A stretch of 64,000 bases of DNA from Sinonovacula constricta (Eukaryota; Mollusca; Bivalvia; Cardiida; Solecurtidae). The translations under genes were made by a program, and so were the position numbers. The stretch spans positions 59,177,514 through 59,241,513 of the forward strand of contig CM017557.1 of assembly GCA_007844125.1 (NCBI GenBank), given 5' to 3'. Positions within the stretch are counted from its first letter, which is position 1. Each line of letters opens with the position of its first letter. The notes under the pieces are model-generated. The model saw nothing but the letters and a program-made list of their open reading frames with translations. It was not told the origin of the DNA and ran no database searches. Positions 35,716-49,200 of the stretch are shown here, in pieces.

Positions 35716-38700
35716 GATATGCCGAATGCTGTGCTGGGATCTACAAAATGCTGAACTATACCCAGTGCTATGGTGTGCTCTTGGTAAATGTGATAAGTAT
35801 TAACAAACCGGTCATGTTGCACATTTGTATAGCACATATTTCAATAACATTATATTTACCAAATAACTAATGAAAATAGTTAGAAATGTTAAATATATAG
35901 ATTTTTAATTTTGTATTCATTGTTGCTGCTGTTGTTTCTGCTGCTTCTGCTGCCGATACCGATGCTACTTCATCTGTTTCTAAAGTAAAGTTAATTGTAG
36001 GCAACATGAACCATTGTTACATGCTTCCTTACTTTTTACTTTATAATCACCGGGTTATCTGATATAACACTCTTATTATTCATGTAAATTCTTCGCTTCA
36101 TCTAATTTCTCATCATTTTATTCCCCACCCTTCCATTATTCTCTCTTTCGCTTAACTCGACTCCTCTACAACGGCAGATCTATTTTCTTATAATTTTAAT
36201 AATGGACAGATGTACTATCATTAATTTCTGCTTATGATACATTTCTCCATGCCGTATACCATGTATACCTGGATGAAATAAAGTTCTGTTCTGTTCTGTG
36301 CTGTTCTGTACACCATCATAATTGTTGATGACTATGTGGATGTCATAATAACCAAAAAGGGTTGCAATCAATACAAAACACCATTATGTTGACATATTAT
36401 AATAATGACATTTACACATAAACCTCTACCTGGTTTTGTGTAGAAAAGAACGACTAATATAGCACTCTGTTAATAATTATAACATTACCGTTTAGTAGTT
36501 CGACTATAAGAATTACAGACGTTCTTTGATCTTTATATTACCCAATTTTCAACATTCTTTTCGGATTTGTCCTTCGTCTTTGATGTATACACATGACAGA
36601 TTGCAACGGCAAAATAAATTAACACCACCTATCAGAAATCTTTATTTAGGCGTCATATAAAAATTAATATTAGGAAATTTTCAATTATCGAAGTTTTCAA
36701 AGGATCCAACTTCTAATTAAGCGGGCGTACTTGTGTATTCAATAAGCGGGGGTATTTGATCAATAATCACGGGTGATTCATGTACATAACTATTGTTCAG
36801 TGGGTATTTATGTCATAATGCATTAAATAGGAAACCTCAAAGCGTACAAAGCGTCAATGAGTAATGATTTTAAATATTTAAACGGCAGCTCTGTTATTTT
36901 CATAGGACGAACCAGTTTCCACATTTTTCAGTAGATGGGTGTGTCATTATAATTAAGAGAAATTGATAATGATTCTAATGTTTTATTGTCTGTAGGTATG
37001 TATATGGTTTATATACAGGTATAGAGGTTTATAAAGACTAATGCACATATGTATGTAAATTGGTTGGCTGGCTGGTTTGGATGGTTGGCTGTGCGCTAGG
37101 TTGGGTGGTTTGTTTAGTGGTTGCTTGATTGGTTGGTGGGTTGGCTGGATGGTTGGTTAGTAGGTTGGCTGGCTGGTTGGTTGGCTGAATAGTTGGCTGG
37201 TTGGTTGGATGGTGAGTTGGTTGGTTTGGATGGTTGGCTGTGCGCTAGGTTTGGTGGTTGTTTGATTGGTTGATGGGTTGGCTGAATGGTGGGTTGGTTG
37301 GCTGGCTGGTTAGTTGGTTGGTGGGTTGGCTGGCTGGTTGATTGGTGGGTTGGCTGGATAGTTGGTTGCTTGAATGGATGGATTGTTGGTTGGCTGGTTG
37401 GTTGGTGTAAATTTCACCAAACATGCAGGTAGTGGTACCGGTTATTAGGTGGTTGAATGGTTGGTTACAAATAGATAGTCAAAGAAAGTTTGCAAGACAA
37501 TCAGATGGATTATATGCGAATAATATAGTCGTTATTTAACTAGATAAACAAAATATATATTTTTCGGAAAATGTGTAATAATGCATAGTTAAAGCAAATT
37601 TTGTTGGTAATTTAGAAATACAATAGCTTGTTAGGCTGGTAATTAGTATTGTTTATAACCAGTAAGGGAGCTAACGTTAGGCTGATGTATTTTTATATAC
37701 CCCGCTTTGTATTACATGAGTAACGTTGAATTGTGAAATCGTGAGGTTTGTAGACTGTGTAAAAGCAGTTGGATATAAAAGATTTCTTTGAAAGCATACT
37801 TATCGCAATGTGTTTCGTATAGTTCAGTTACATAAGTCCCTTATAACTATACTTACACTGATCTGTGACAACGTATACTCCCTCTCAAGCCTCCGCAAGT
37901 CCGTCGATTGCATATTAATTTTCGGTAATAACTCCTCGTTGCACATTTAGTTTTCTTTTACTATCTAATTTATCCGTAAAACATACATATATCTCTCCAT
38001 ACAACACAAAGCCGATATCCATTTAGATTAAACATAAACAATAAGACATAGAAAATAAGTCCACAGATTTTTTTCGATAAAATTGAAGCTTTTTTAATGT
38101 CATAGTCCGGCCTCCATTTCACTCTGTATGCCAGTGAAATGGAACTACAATGTACATTGTACAGAACAGGCCTATTGACTTCGCTCATTCAGATATGGAC
38201 ATTTAGATAATCACAATATGTTAATAAGCTCAATGATAATCTAGCTCGCGATATAATCTGGACTGTTTTAGAACGTTTTTGTTTGTTCACTTCACGTACT
38301 GAGTTAACTCTTGCCCTGCTAAGAACGAATTTATCAACTTTATGCAAATTTCGTGGATCCAGATGAACAAACTGATTAGGATCTGCACTCTTTACTGACG
38401 CGTTGCTAGCAATATGCCTTTGTAGTTTCCTGTATCATTGTTGAAAATTTAAAACGGAGTTTATATAGACTCTTAAATTAAAGTAGCACGATAGGGGGAA
38501 GTAGTTAATCCGGTAGTATATCAATCTATGCAGTGAACAGAACATAGCGTAAGATTAATATAATCGCTTTGATCTTTGGGTTTATTGTGTTTTTGAAAGT
38601 CAACCTACAGAAGATTTCATTGCCTGGTAGAAACAGACCTTGTTATCATTTTAATGAGTGGAAATTAGTGTCCCTAATGCAACATAATCGTATTGATATT

Positions 38701-39235
38701 GTAGTGTGACTTTAAATAGGAAATGTTGCTCATTTATTTGACGAAAGCCCTGTAACGCACAGTACCACAATTTTTTTTTCAGAAATAAATCACATGAAAA
38801 CTTGTAAAATAATAATTATGTGCTGAAACCGTTTATTTTCCGTTTGAAATCTTTTAACACGCCCTGCAATATCTATATTAGTACCGGAGGTCCCAGGTTC
38901 AATAAGGCGCGTGTCTTGGCCGTTTTTGAAGTTACGCACAATTACAACGGAAATAACCTTTGTAGTAATACTTTTGAATACATTCGGTTCCCTTCTAATG
39001 AATAACAGGCAAAATGCGGACATGCGAGGAACTTAACGCAAAATATGAACAACTAAAATCCTGACGTGCCTAAGTTTAATCATTTTAAACCTTTTCGACT
39101 TGATTGGTGTTGTAATAAGATTTTATAACATAGAAACTACGGTAATAAAATATGTCATTTCTAACCCGGGTTAGGCATCGACTTTCTTAGTGTTTTTGGT
39201 AATTTTAGATTTTTCGATGTTTTAAATGGAGGTTA
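35716..39235. other. Intergenic stretch with a GGTT array
   Basis: Besides the GGTT-type array (37061-37407) and a short CTGTT run near 36283-36308, no gene, splice-bounded segment or known repeat is visible. Confidence 0.45.
37061..37407 (+). repeat. GGTT/GGCT tetranucleotide-type array
   Basis: Irregular mixture of TGGT, TGGC and TGGA units with interspersed variants. A longer segment with TTGGATGGTTGGCTGTGCGC occurs twice (about 37077 and 37227), so there is a higher-order duplication of about 150 bp. Confidence 0.9.
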
Positions 39236-39540
39236 CGCACGTGCTTAAGGTGCGTAATGGCAGAAACGCGCCTGGGTTCAATCCCCGGCCGCGATATCAA
39301 AATCTTTAAAAGAAATGGTAGTGGTATAGCTCCCTTGCTCCCTTGCTAACGCACAAACAAATATAAGGATTGTTCCACGATGGTCGAACCGGTGTCAGGA
39401 TAATGGGACTGGGTTTGCTATCATGTCATGTGCTCACGACATGTTGTACACAGTGAAGGCAGCACTATTTCCGCCTCAAGTGGACGGTTTCCAAATAACT
39501 GCATTACTGTTAGTGGGACGATAAGCCCAACAAACACAAT
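39236..39540 (+). repeat. SINE-2 copy
   Basis: The B-box region GGTTCAATCCCCGGCC is kept, with the body (GGTAGTGGTATAGCTCCC, duplicated CTCCCTTG) and the tail ACTGTTAGTGGGACGATAAG. It lies upstream of the cysteine synthase-type gene. Confidence 0.8.
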
Positions 39541-39607
39541 ACCTACATTGTTGTAAGGGCAAGGTCGTAGATAAGCATGATATTATGTGTACACATGGCT
39601 GCTAGTG

Positions 39608-39804
<197 letters not shown>

Positions 39805-40061
39805 CATTTGAAATTTAAAAAGTACAAAACTGGTAGGCCTACCGTACTAAAAAAGTGGACTTGCAGAAAACTTACTAAATCGGTTTATCTTTTTTTTTCA
39901 TTGTGCAAACAGTAAAAGATCTAGTTGATCGAGATTTTTTTTTACAGTTTACCCTTAATAGGTAAGTTTGTTTTTTTTTATTTCAGATTTATTAATCGTT
40001 TTGTGTTCTCATTCTTTGGGCGAATGCGCTTGACAGTTGTTCCGTAAGACATCGGAAAACT

Positions 40062-40069
40062 CCGGAAGT
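40062..40069. promoter_or_regulatory. ETS-type site CCGGAAGT upstream of the cysteine synthase-type gene
   Basis: Perfect CCGGAAGT core, 50 bases before the predicted start codon in a locally GC-richer patch. ETS sites at this distance are common in TATA-less promoters. No TATA box is visible. Confidence 0.4.
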
Positions 40070-40118
40070 ATTGGTTGCCCGCTCTACATAAACAGAAGCA
40101 GTCCGGGCAAAAGCTAAG

Positions 40119-40211
40119 ATGTCAGCTGTGTGTGGGAAATATTTCCTTCGACTCATTAATCAAGACACCAAAAGTAGACATACATGGATTTGTCACAGAC
40201 TTGCGTCATCA
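40119..40211 (+). CDS. Cysteine synthase-type gene, predicted exon 1
   Basis: 31 codons, [20 protein letters not shown] then [11 protein letters not shown], ending phase 0 at TCA|GTACGT. An in-frame TAA lies at 40089-40091, so this ATG is the first. The segment is Arg/Lys/Ser-rich with one Asp and no Glu, as in mitochondrial presequences. It is assigned to this gene by phase and position only. Confidence 0.55.
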
Positions 40212-43200
40212 GTACGTAAACATTTATTTATATTGCATTCCATTTTTATATTTGTGAATAAATCATCCTGTCACGAAGTTGACTCGTGAACACCTCATTA
40301 ACTGCACAATTTCTTTGAAACTGAGCAGAAGTAGGTCATTATTGAGAACGACTTCTTCTCCTTCAAACCAAAAGTAGCATGTGTGAGCATTATCAAAGGT
40401 CGTTTACTTACACTATTCATGAGAAATTAAGACCTGTTAGCAGCTGTATATTTAACCGCATATTTATGACTGCCGAAAACCTTAGCTTATATTTTTTGCC
40501 CTCAATGTCCATTATCTACCTTTTACATCACCGCAGTCAAATTAAAATATGACGTGATAGGTATTTATATGAGAAAAAATAAATGAACTAAACGATTGTA
40601 TGAAGTATGGTGAGGTTAGAAGCAAGAGTGGTATATTGCCATCAGAAAAAGTAAATTAAATTTTGATTATTCTCTTCCTCCCATTTTATATGGTAGACAT
40701 GGCCTGCATAGTCACATGGATCAGTACTGCTCAACTTGGAGCTACCCTTTTACACTTGCTCTCTTCGATTTAAAGGCATTGGAAAAGGCCTTCTTTAGGG
40801 TCCCTGTCCCCCCCCCCCCCCCCCTACACACTCCTCAAAAAAAAAAGATGACTCACAGGGTTGTCATTAGGAGGCGGCTGGCGGCTGATTTGACCACCTC
40901 AAATGAAAATCGAGCCGCCTCAAATTTGAAAAAAAAACATGAAAATCATGAGCATGCCCTTGGACCCCCCTAGCAAAGCTTCGCACATTCGGCGCTCGCA
41001 TTGCCTAGCCTCCTTAAAAGTTAATTGAGCCTGCTCAAAATATTTCTAGTGACAACCCTGACTCACAGCTGGACACTTAGTAAACACAGATGTATCATAG
41101 GGGAAGAGTTTAATAATATAATAATAAGTGACACTTGATGCTGATCGGCTACCTGCACTGCCATTGGTGAGTAACACTTGAATCCCCACCCTCTTCCTGA
41201 CACGATTGCTCCTTAGACTGTGTCTAGCCGGCTAGTCCCCTTTCACCCCTACTCTTCTAACTGATTATCCTCCAACTGTGATATGTATGAAGCCATATAA
41301 GGCCACATTCCAAATTTCAATGTTGTTAAGATGGAGAAGATGAAGCAAAAGTAATAGATACCCTACAGAATTGAAAAATTAGCAAACCTAAGGACAATTT
41401 TAAGCACTACTTCAATTTTCAGACAGTACAAATTCTTTCCAAATTTTGAAACATGCACAATTGGTATTTTAGCTACAAATAGATTTCATTGTCAGAACGG
41501 ATTACCTGGATGGTGATGTAACTTTTCAAAAATAAGGGAAATAAGGAGTCACATGATTTTCTTAACTGAAAAAAACTAACTATAGGGTCTTATGCATCAC
41601 TTTTTACATAGGTCTAGGGCATCAATAAAAAGCATCTTGCAAGATCTTTTCAGATAACAATAGTTAATATGATTGTTTTGTAAATATAACTTGGCCAAAC
41701 TGTTGCATTTCTACTCTTTGATCCCATGAGTCTGTGCGTTAAATGTCTGTTAATTAATCTGACTCAGTCAACTAGCCTGTGGACTCCCCACTTATATAAA
41801 GTTAACATGAAAACTTCAAATTATGCAAACACTTGCAAAATCCAAGTTGCTGAATAACAAATGTTGCACATTTGTCGAGGCAGACACATAACTTGCTAAG
41901 ACCACCCACTGATCGAGAGGTTCCAAGGGCAGTCCGACTATCAAGACGTCTTGCGTACTTAATTATGGTAAAACTTCTCCAAAAGGCACCCCTGAGCAGC
42001 AACAACCTCTTAGCATAAACAAATTTCTGTATCTCTGCCAAATGTTGCAGTTGAGAGTTTTTTTGTTTATGCTACTGTAGTTTCAATTTTGTCTCCTCAT
42101 TCTGCCTACTCAAACACAAGGATATGCATCACATAGAAAACTCATTTGTTGGCATATAGATAGACCATCAACTCATTCTAAGCAACAACACAAAATCACA
42201 GGATGAAAAAACTGCTCTGCCTGTGTCATAACATCAGGCTTGCAACCATGCACTATGCAACAAGTCTGTTATTACCAGGGAAATGGAATCTCATTCTTTC
42301 ATGGTATGTAATTAAGTTCTTTTAATCAGCTAATTGAAGTTTCTCATCCCTTTGCATATTGGTTTCTCTGGGTGATGAATTTTCTAAAGTATGGATGGGC
42401 ATAATCTATAAGCTATTGATATTTACCCAAGGTTTTAAGCCCAATGTTAGGGTGCACACAATATATTGGTGTGCACAGTCTGTAGCCCTTCATATTACAT
42501 CATCTAAAACTATGAGTATGCTTATCTTATTACAAATAGTTAAAAGATAGTTTGAAACCAAGGTCAATAAATGATTCTCATCTAAAAGGTCACTGTTATT
42601 ATGTTTAGACTTCATACAATCGATTAATTATGGATTGCTTGAAATATATTTTACATCAGTTGAGAAAGTTAAAATTCTGAAAATATAATTGAAATGAAGT
42701 TTAAAGTAGATCTACAGGGTGTAAACTAGTACATACTTCAAAACTTAGGTTGTTTTTTGTTTGTTAAGGGGAGACAACCCATGTTACTAATGTCTTTTCA
42801 TCTAGTAGTTGTCTCCCTTATGTCACACTGCTAATTCTGTAGAAATAAAAACTGTTTTCTTTAGTGTTTCATCTAAATTCATCTGTTTATCAAATATTCA
42901 GGCATGCAAGGTTTCACTTGACCTTGTAATGAAGAACCTGTGAAATCATTTGAGCTATTACAAAAAAGGTAAACAATGAACACATTGTATAGTCTTGCAG
43001 TATTATAAATCTTTCGGTCTCATATAAATGAAGGTGCCACTTGCCAAAATCCAACCCCATCCTCATCTTTGCCAATCCGGTAAATGCAGACAAATGTGAA
43101 TATCGCACAAATTTTGTTTTTCAGGAAGCAATCAGGCATGGCATTGTGGGAATGGTAGGAAGGTAAGTTAACTAATTAGTTGTGAATCAGTTTTAATGAC

Positions 43201-46200
43201 TTAAGGCTGGTATTAAACTGTATTTAATTATTACATCTGTTCACATGATTATAAATTAGAGCTGTCATGGTATATTGGTTTATTACGATATGCAGGTGAA
43301 CCATATCGTACCACGGTACGAAATCAATCTACCGTTTTTTAAGCGATATTTGTCTTCTTTTTTTTTTCCCTGTTTGCAAAATGAAATTTGTGTAACTACC
43401 AGTCAATTTATGGTACGGTCATTAAAGTATTTAGTTAAAAAATTTATTCGAATCGTGTATCCATCTGGGTAATACTGTGCTTCACAGCAAGGAGTATCAT
43501 GTGTAACCAATCTTCAAGTGATAAATCGTAAAAAGTAAACCTCATAGCCGACAGAAATTAAGATTTTGAAGTTTTTGCAAAAATTAAAATGTTTGAAGTT
43601 AGAAAGAATATGCATTCATATATTTGGTTCACAAAGCAATATATCATGATACATATCACGATATGGTGTTAGCGTATCGTCATATATCGCGGTACACTTC
43701 TGGCGTATCGTGACATTGCTATTTTAAATGTTGTAATGTATAATCATAATGCCAGATATATGCTTTATGCTTGTTTCGTTCTATTTTACTGAACAAGTCA
43801 ACCATGTACAAAGCCATTTTATCTTGCTTTTGGTTAATAAGTGTTCAGTATCTGTAAACATTAACTTGAACATGAAAATCTATAGTATTTGTTATCACAA
43901 GTGGTTACTTTTAAAGTTAATATAATGTATAACATCTCTTCAAAGGCTTAATCCAGATGTTAATCATATTAGATTTTTTTTTTTATTAAACTTATTGAAT
44001 GTTAGTATTTGGCAACGCTAAACAATCTGTTTTTTTAACTTAAATTTTAAACAGGGTATTTTCATTTTAAGTTTACGTAGCCTTTTAATACTATTTTTAA
44101 ATACAGTGCGTTTTTTTTAAAGTGTATAAAGAACAACATCATGTAACAATTGTTACTGAATTATCAGTATAAACCCTACTTGGACTGTCACTAGTGTCAA
44201 CCATTTTGTTGTTTACTTGTAAAGTGAAAGTCACATGACCTTTTGACAGTTGCAGTGATTAACTTGGTTATTTAGAAAACAATAAAAACAACAACATTGT
44301 TTTAACCAATGAATGATGTAAACTTGGCCTTTATAGTCAGGATTTATATTAGTATTAACGAATAAATGTGTTCATTTCTATATTCATATATTGAATTATC
44401 CACAGAACCCAAATTCCATACATGGCCATTAATGCAGATTGTACAACACAATACTCAAGACTGGTATGATTAAATTGATTATATAATGTTGATTATTTTA
44501 AATCACAATCATTTTTATGTAGTTGAGATAATATTAAACTTTTGGGAATTTATCAACTGTTTCTGTATTTTGCAGAACACCTCTTGTGAGAATCAATAAG
44601 ATTAGTGATGAAACAGGTAAGTGAACCATCTTATTGCCCGTGTCTTTTAATGTTAAACGCAGTATCCAACAGTTTGGTAAAAAAAAATTCTCAAAAAACC
44701 AAATAAGTCATTGTTACACGAAACTCCTGCAAAATGGTGTTCATTGATGCCATAGGTCTGTGTGATCAGTCAAGAATAAATCTCCACACGTCATTGCAAA
44801 CAGGTGTTTCCTGTCCAAGCTATGCTGCAGAGATTGCTATTTTTAAACTAAGAAAACCCTATGACTACTGAATTTTATAAAGTCATCCCGGTAATCTGCT
44901 GTGATGTCGATATCTATTTTTAGCAGAGACCACTATCATGCTTTTTGTAGAATTGGAAAGATCAAACATTTAGAGTTTTTTTTTAGCAGTTAGTACGGTC
45001 TCACAATAAAGTTAGTGTTATATTGCCTTTTCTAGTTGGCTGTTTTTGTTATATTCCCTTACATGCTTCTCAAACAAATAGATATCCTCATCTTTTATTA
45101 TTTGTTGACAGATGGGTAGGCACGGTTTGAATCAATATGCAAGATTTATATACTTAAGACATTTTTCTTTTTCTCCATTCTGACTAGGTTGTGAGATACT
45201 TGCCAAGGCTGAGTTCTGTAATGGAGGAGGGTCAGTCAAGGACAGAGCTGCACTCTTCCTTATCAGAGATGCTGAGAAGAAAGGTGAGTAACCTCCGCTA
45301 AAACTCAAAATGACAAGATAAGTAACTTTACCAGACATATGACATGACAAGTTGAGTCACCTCCCTTGAATTGTAAAATTTCTTTTATTGATCATGAATA
45401 AATATGTCTCATTTATCCTACTTGTTGGTAGGTATTTTTTATACCCCCCACACACCAGACAACGATGTTAAGCGGGGTGCACAGTTTACTACAATCAGGT
45501 TTCTGTTTGTCCTTACTGGATTCAATTTTTTCAAGGCCTTTTCACCTACATTTTTAAATCAGATTTAATGAAACTAAATATTTATCTTAAGTCCCATGTG
45601 AACATGTGCACCTGCTATTTTTGTTCTGATCAGGAGTTTTTTCCCATTTTAATAATTTCTCAGATGATGATTAAATAGAGAGATCTATGGACAGGGAATG
45701 GGAAGGTAGAGGGTTCACTAGCCCTTTGATAAAATTTCTAGTCGTATTTATGACTACCAATTTAGTTTTCATTGATTTATGTTGCCAGGCAACAATTCTA
45801 GAGTACCAGTGGCCTATCTGGTAGAGTCACAAACATCTAACTCATCTGACTTCACTGCTGGTGTTCAAGTCATGGTCAGGTCAAAAATTGTTATGTAAGG
45901 AGATCTGCATTGTGGCAGTGCTCCTTTTCAGACATTTATATTTAGCAAAATATGAACTTTTGATGCATGTTGTGTCTGGGGCCTTTTAAAATGTTAAAAA
46001 AGTGTCAGATGCCCTTAAGTATGTATAAATGATGATTAACATGCGTACCTACATGATAGATAATTTAATGCAATTTGAGATAAAAAAATCTCACAGCTGA
46101 AGCAAAAATGGAAATAGGATGGTACACAAACATATAGCCAGCATTGGGCCTCATTTAAAAAAAGACTGTGTGTATTTTATTTTTAGACTAAACTTTGTTT

Positions 46201-49200
46201 TAGGATAACCTTTTTCTTTCATTATCAAATAATTTCTGAAACAATGTAAACATGAATGCTTGTTTTTCTTTCAGCTTAGCAAGTATAAATTATACTCGAT
46301 ACATTGTTACCATATATGTAAAACTCATTCCAAACTAATTATATCTCTCTTACCTTTAGTGTAGAAGTTAATCAAGGCACAGACACTAGATAAAGAGTAA
46401 ATAAATATTGTCTTAGAAAGAGAGAAAAGGGAAGGTATCTCATATGAAATGTTTAAAATTAATTACCTCCCCATTACTTTATATTTACATCTTGGCTTTT
46501 ACTAAATTTAAGAATTCAGTCATCTTTCATATTTTTATTGAAATATTACACAAGACATAGCTCATGCACATTTTTGTCTTAAAATTCTTTTAATGATTCT
46601 CTAAGCTATTATTATTGTCCTTGTACAGTTTTTTGTTGTTGTATTGGCAACAGTTTGTGCAGTGTGAAATTTGCTTATCGTAAACTTTGAAGGTTTGGTT
46701 TTGCTAACCAGTTTTCAACTTACCAACAAAACAACATTGACATTGTAAGTTAAAGCTACTTCTGTAGAATGATTTGTTACTGTTGAATAAGTTTAATCTT
46801 TTTTTTGGTCAAATTAGTTGTTTTCTTTTTAACAAACCATGTAAGTAACAAGAAAGATAAACAAAAAAGGTTTTAGAATTTATATTTTTCCAGTAGTTTT
46901 ACACTGGCCACAATAGCTCAAGTGGTAGAGCGTCGGCTTGTGGATTGGGAGGTTACAGGTTCAAATCCTGGCCGGGTCAAACCAAAGACTTTTACGTTGG
47001 TAGTAGTGGCTTCCCACCTAACGCTCAGGGCTAAGGGGACAGCAATATGCCTGACTCCTCGGTGTCAGTATAATGGATCGGCCAGGTTCAGTCCCTGGGC
47101 ACCACATAAGTACCCCTATGCTATAAAGATAGAAATGTCGCTGCACAGTATCAGCAAAAATGCCGGCAAATCCCATCCCAATATTTTTGCTTTGTGTAAA
47201 ATGTGATGTCAAAATAGAACCAAAGAGAGGTTCACTTGTTACTGAAATTTTTAACTGGATGCTGTTGTACTTTTACCATTGACTAGGTGCTGTTGCAGGT
47301 TTGAAATGTATTAGAAATAATTGTACATGTGTATTGAAAACTTTGACAATTGGCTAGTTGCTGTTCAGGTTTGGAACAACAGGAGATATAATTGAATATT
47401 GAAAACTTTTACCATTGTCTAGGTGCTTTGTAGGTTTGAAACAACAATAGATATAATTGTACATTAAAATCTCTGACCATTGGCTAGTTGCTGTTCAGGT
47501 TTAAAACAACAAGAGATATAACTGTACATTAAAATCTCTGACCATTGGCTAGTTGCTGTTCAGGTTTAAAACAATAAGAGATATAACTGTACATTAAAAT
47601 CTCTGACCATTGGCTAGTTGCTGTTCAGGTTTAAAACAACAAGAGATATAACTGTACATTAAAAACTCTGTCCATTGGCTAGTTGCTGTTCAGGTTTAAA
47701 ACAATAAGAGATAAAATTGTACATTAAAAATTCTGACCATTGGCTAGTTGCTGTTGCTGGTTTGAAGCAACAGGAGATATACATGTAATTGAATATTGAA
47801 AACTTTTAGGTGATGTTGCAGGTTTAAAGCAACAAGAGATTTAATTGTACATTGGAATCTATGACCATTGGCTAGTTGCTGTTGTAAGTTTGAAAAACAA
47901 GAGATATAATTGTACATTAAAATCTTTGGCCATTGGCTAGGTGCTGTTGTAAGTTTGAAACAACAAAAGATATAATTGTACATGTGTATTGAAACTTTGA
48001 CAATTGGCTAGTTGCTGTTTAGGTTTGAAACAACAGGAGATATAATTAAATATTAAAAACCTTTACCATGGTCTAGGTTCTGTTGTAGGTTGAAAACAAC
48101 AAAAGATTTAATTGAACATTGAAATCTTTGACCATTGGCTAGTTGCTGTTGTAAGTTTGAAACAACAAGAGATATATTTATATATTGAAATCTTTGACAA
48201 TTAACTTGGTATTGTTGTAGGTTTGAGAAAAAAAAAGAGAAACAAATTTAGATAGAAATCTTTGACCATTGATTTGGTACTGTTGTAGGTCTGCGGCCAG
48301 GGGGTACAATTGTAGAGGGAACTGCTGGTAACACTGGTATAGGACTGGCCCACATGTGTCTTGCCCTGGGTTATAAGTGTGTCATCTACATGCCAGACAA
48401 TCAGTCCAAGGTGAACACAGTGTACCCTTCTTCACCATCTCTGTTTGCTCTCAATTTTTTAACCTTTTCCATAGTCTCCATGATTTAGCTCATCCATATG
48501 GTCTTTCCCTTTAACATCACTGATCATATAACAGCAACATTAGGATGTTATTATTGTCATCACAGAAACAACATTTTAAATGATTTTTTTTTCCACGTTT
48601 AGGTAGTGTTTTTTTTTCCAATAAGACATTTTGGGTAGAAAAAAAATAGCATTGCAAGCTTTCTCAAAAACATTTTTCCACATAAAAATATATTTTGTTT
48701 TTTTAAGTGTGTCGCTCACAGTGAATAAGAAATTTTGCTATATAATTTGTGGGACCTTAATCCCTGTTCTATCAAGTGATAGAAATAAAAAAAAAATTGT
48801 GTGTTTAAATTGTAGGAAAAGATAGACATGTTAAAAACCCTAGGTGCTGATGTGAGACCTTGCCCTGTAAAACCATGGACTGATGAGATGAACTACAACC
48901 ACCAGGTAAGTTATGTCCGATGGTCTACTTTAAGGGGCTAGTTTTTAAGACATTGAACTCCTGATCAGAGAGTCTTGGGCTCAAACCACACATCTACCAT
49001 GATATGGTAGTCAATGGGGAAGAGTATTCACTTATATTCCAAGTAGTTACTGTCTGAGTACTGTTTCCACACGGGAAGTGGGCATTAAAGAGGGATTCCC
49101 AATCAACTTCAGAAAGACAGGTTTAAAGTTAGATAAATTTCAGTAAAAGATTATGCATTGTTTGTATGTTTATTTAAAGTTTATGCTTATACCCACTGTT

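Larger units (their letters stand above)
40212..43124 (+). other. Cysteine synthase-type gene, intron 1
   Basis: Contains a C-run (40808-40824), a small hAT-like element (40857-41059), a reversed MITE-4 piece (41480-41715) and a 55-bp near-palindrome (42764-42819, GGGGAGACAAC…GTTGTCTCCC). A minus-strand frame at 41802-42041 reads 79 residues of unrecognised sequence in a GC-richer patch. Confidence 0.5.
45284..48288 (+). other. Cysteine synthase-type gene, intron 4
   Basis: A tRNA-like patch near 45805-45890, unremarkable AT-rich DNA to 46900, a SINE-1 copy (46907-47183) and then the 65-bp array to the exon border. A fragment starting TATACCCCCCAC near 45440 resembles a dispersed-repeat end. 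Confidence 0.5.

Noticed and set aside
33900..35720. CRISPR-like array
   Set aside because: Units are contiguous without unique spacers, and the genome is eukaryotic.
41802..42041. A 79-residue minus-strand frame in a GC-richer patch
   Set aside because: No family resemblance, no splice context and no second supporting segment; possibly a decayed element fragment.
44402..44461. Possible extra exon between ATCCACAG and GTATGA in the cysteine synthase-type gene
   Set aside because: Exons 2 and 3 join in phase without it and give a continuous family match; including it would insert 20 unrelated residues before TPL.
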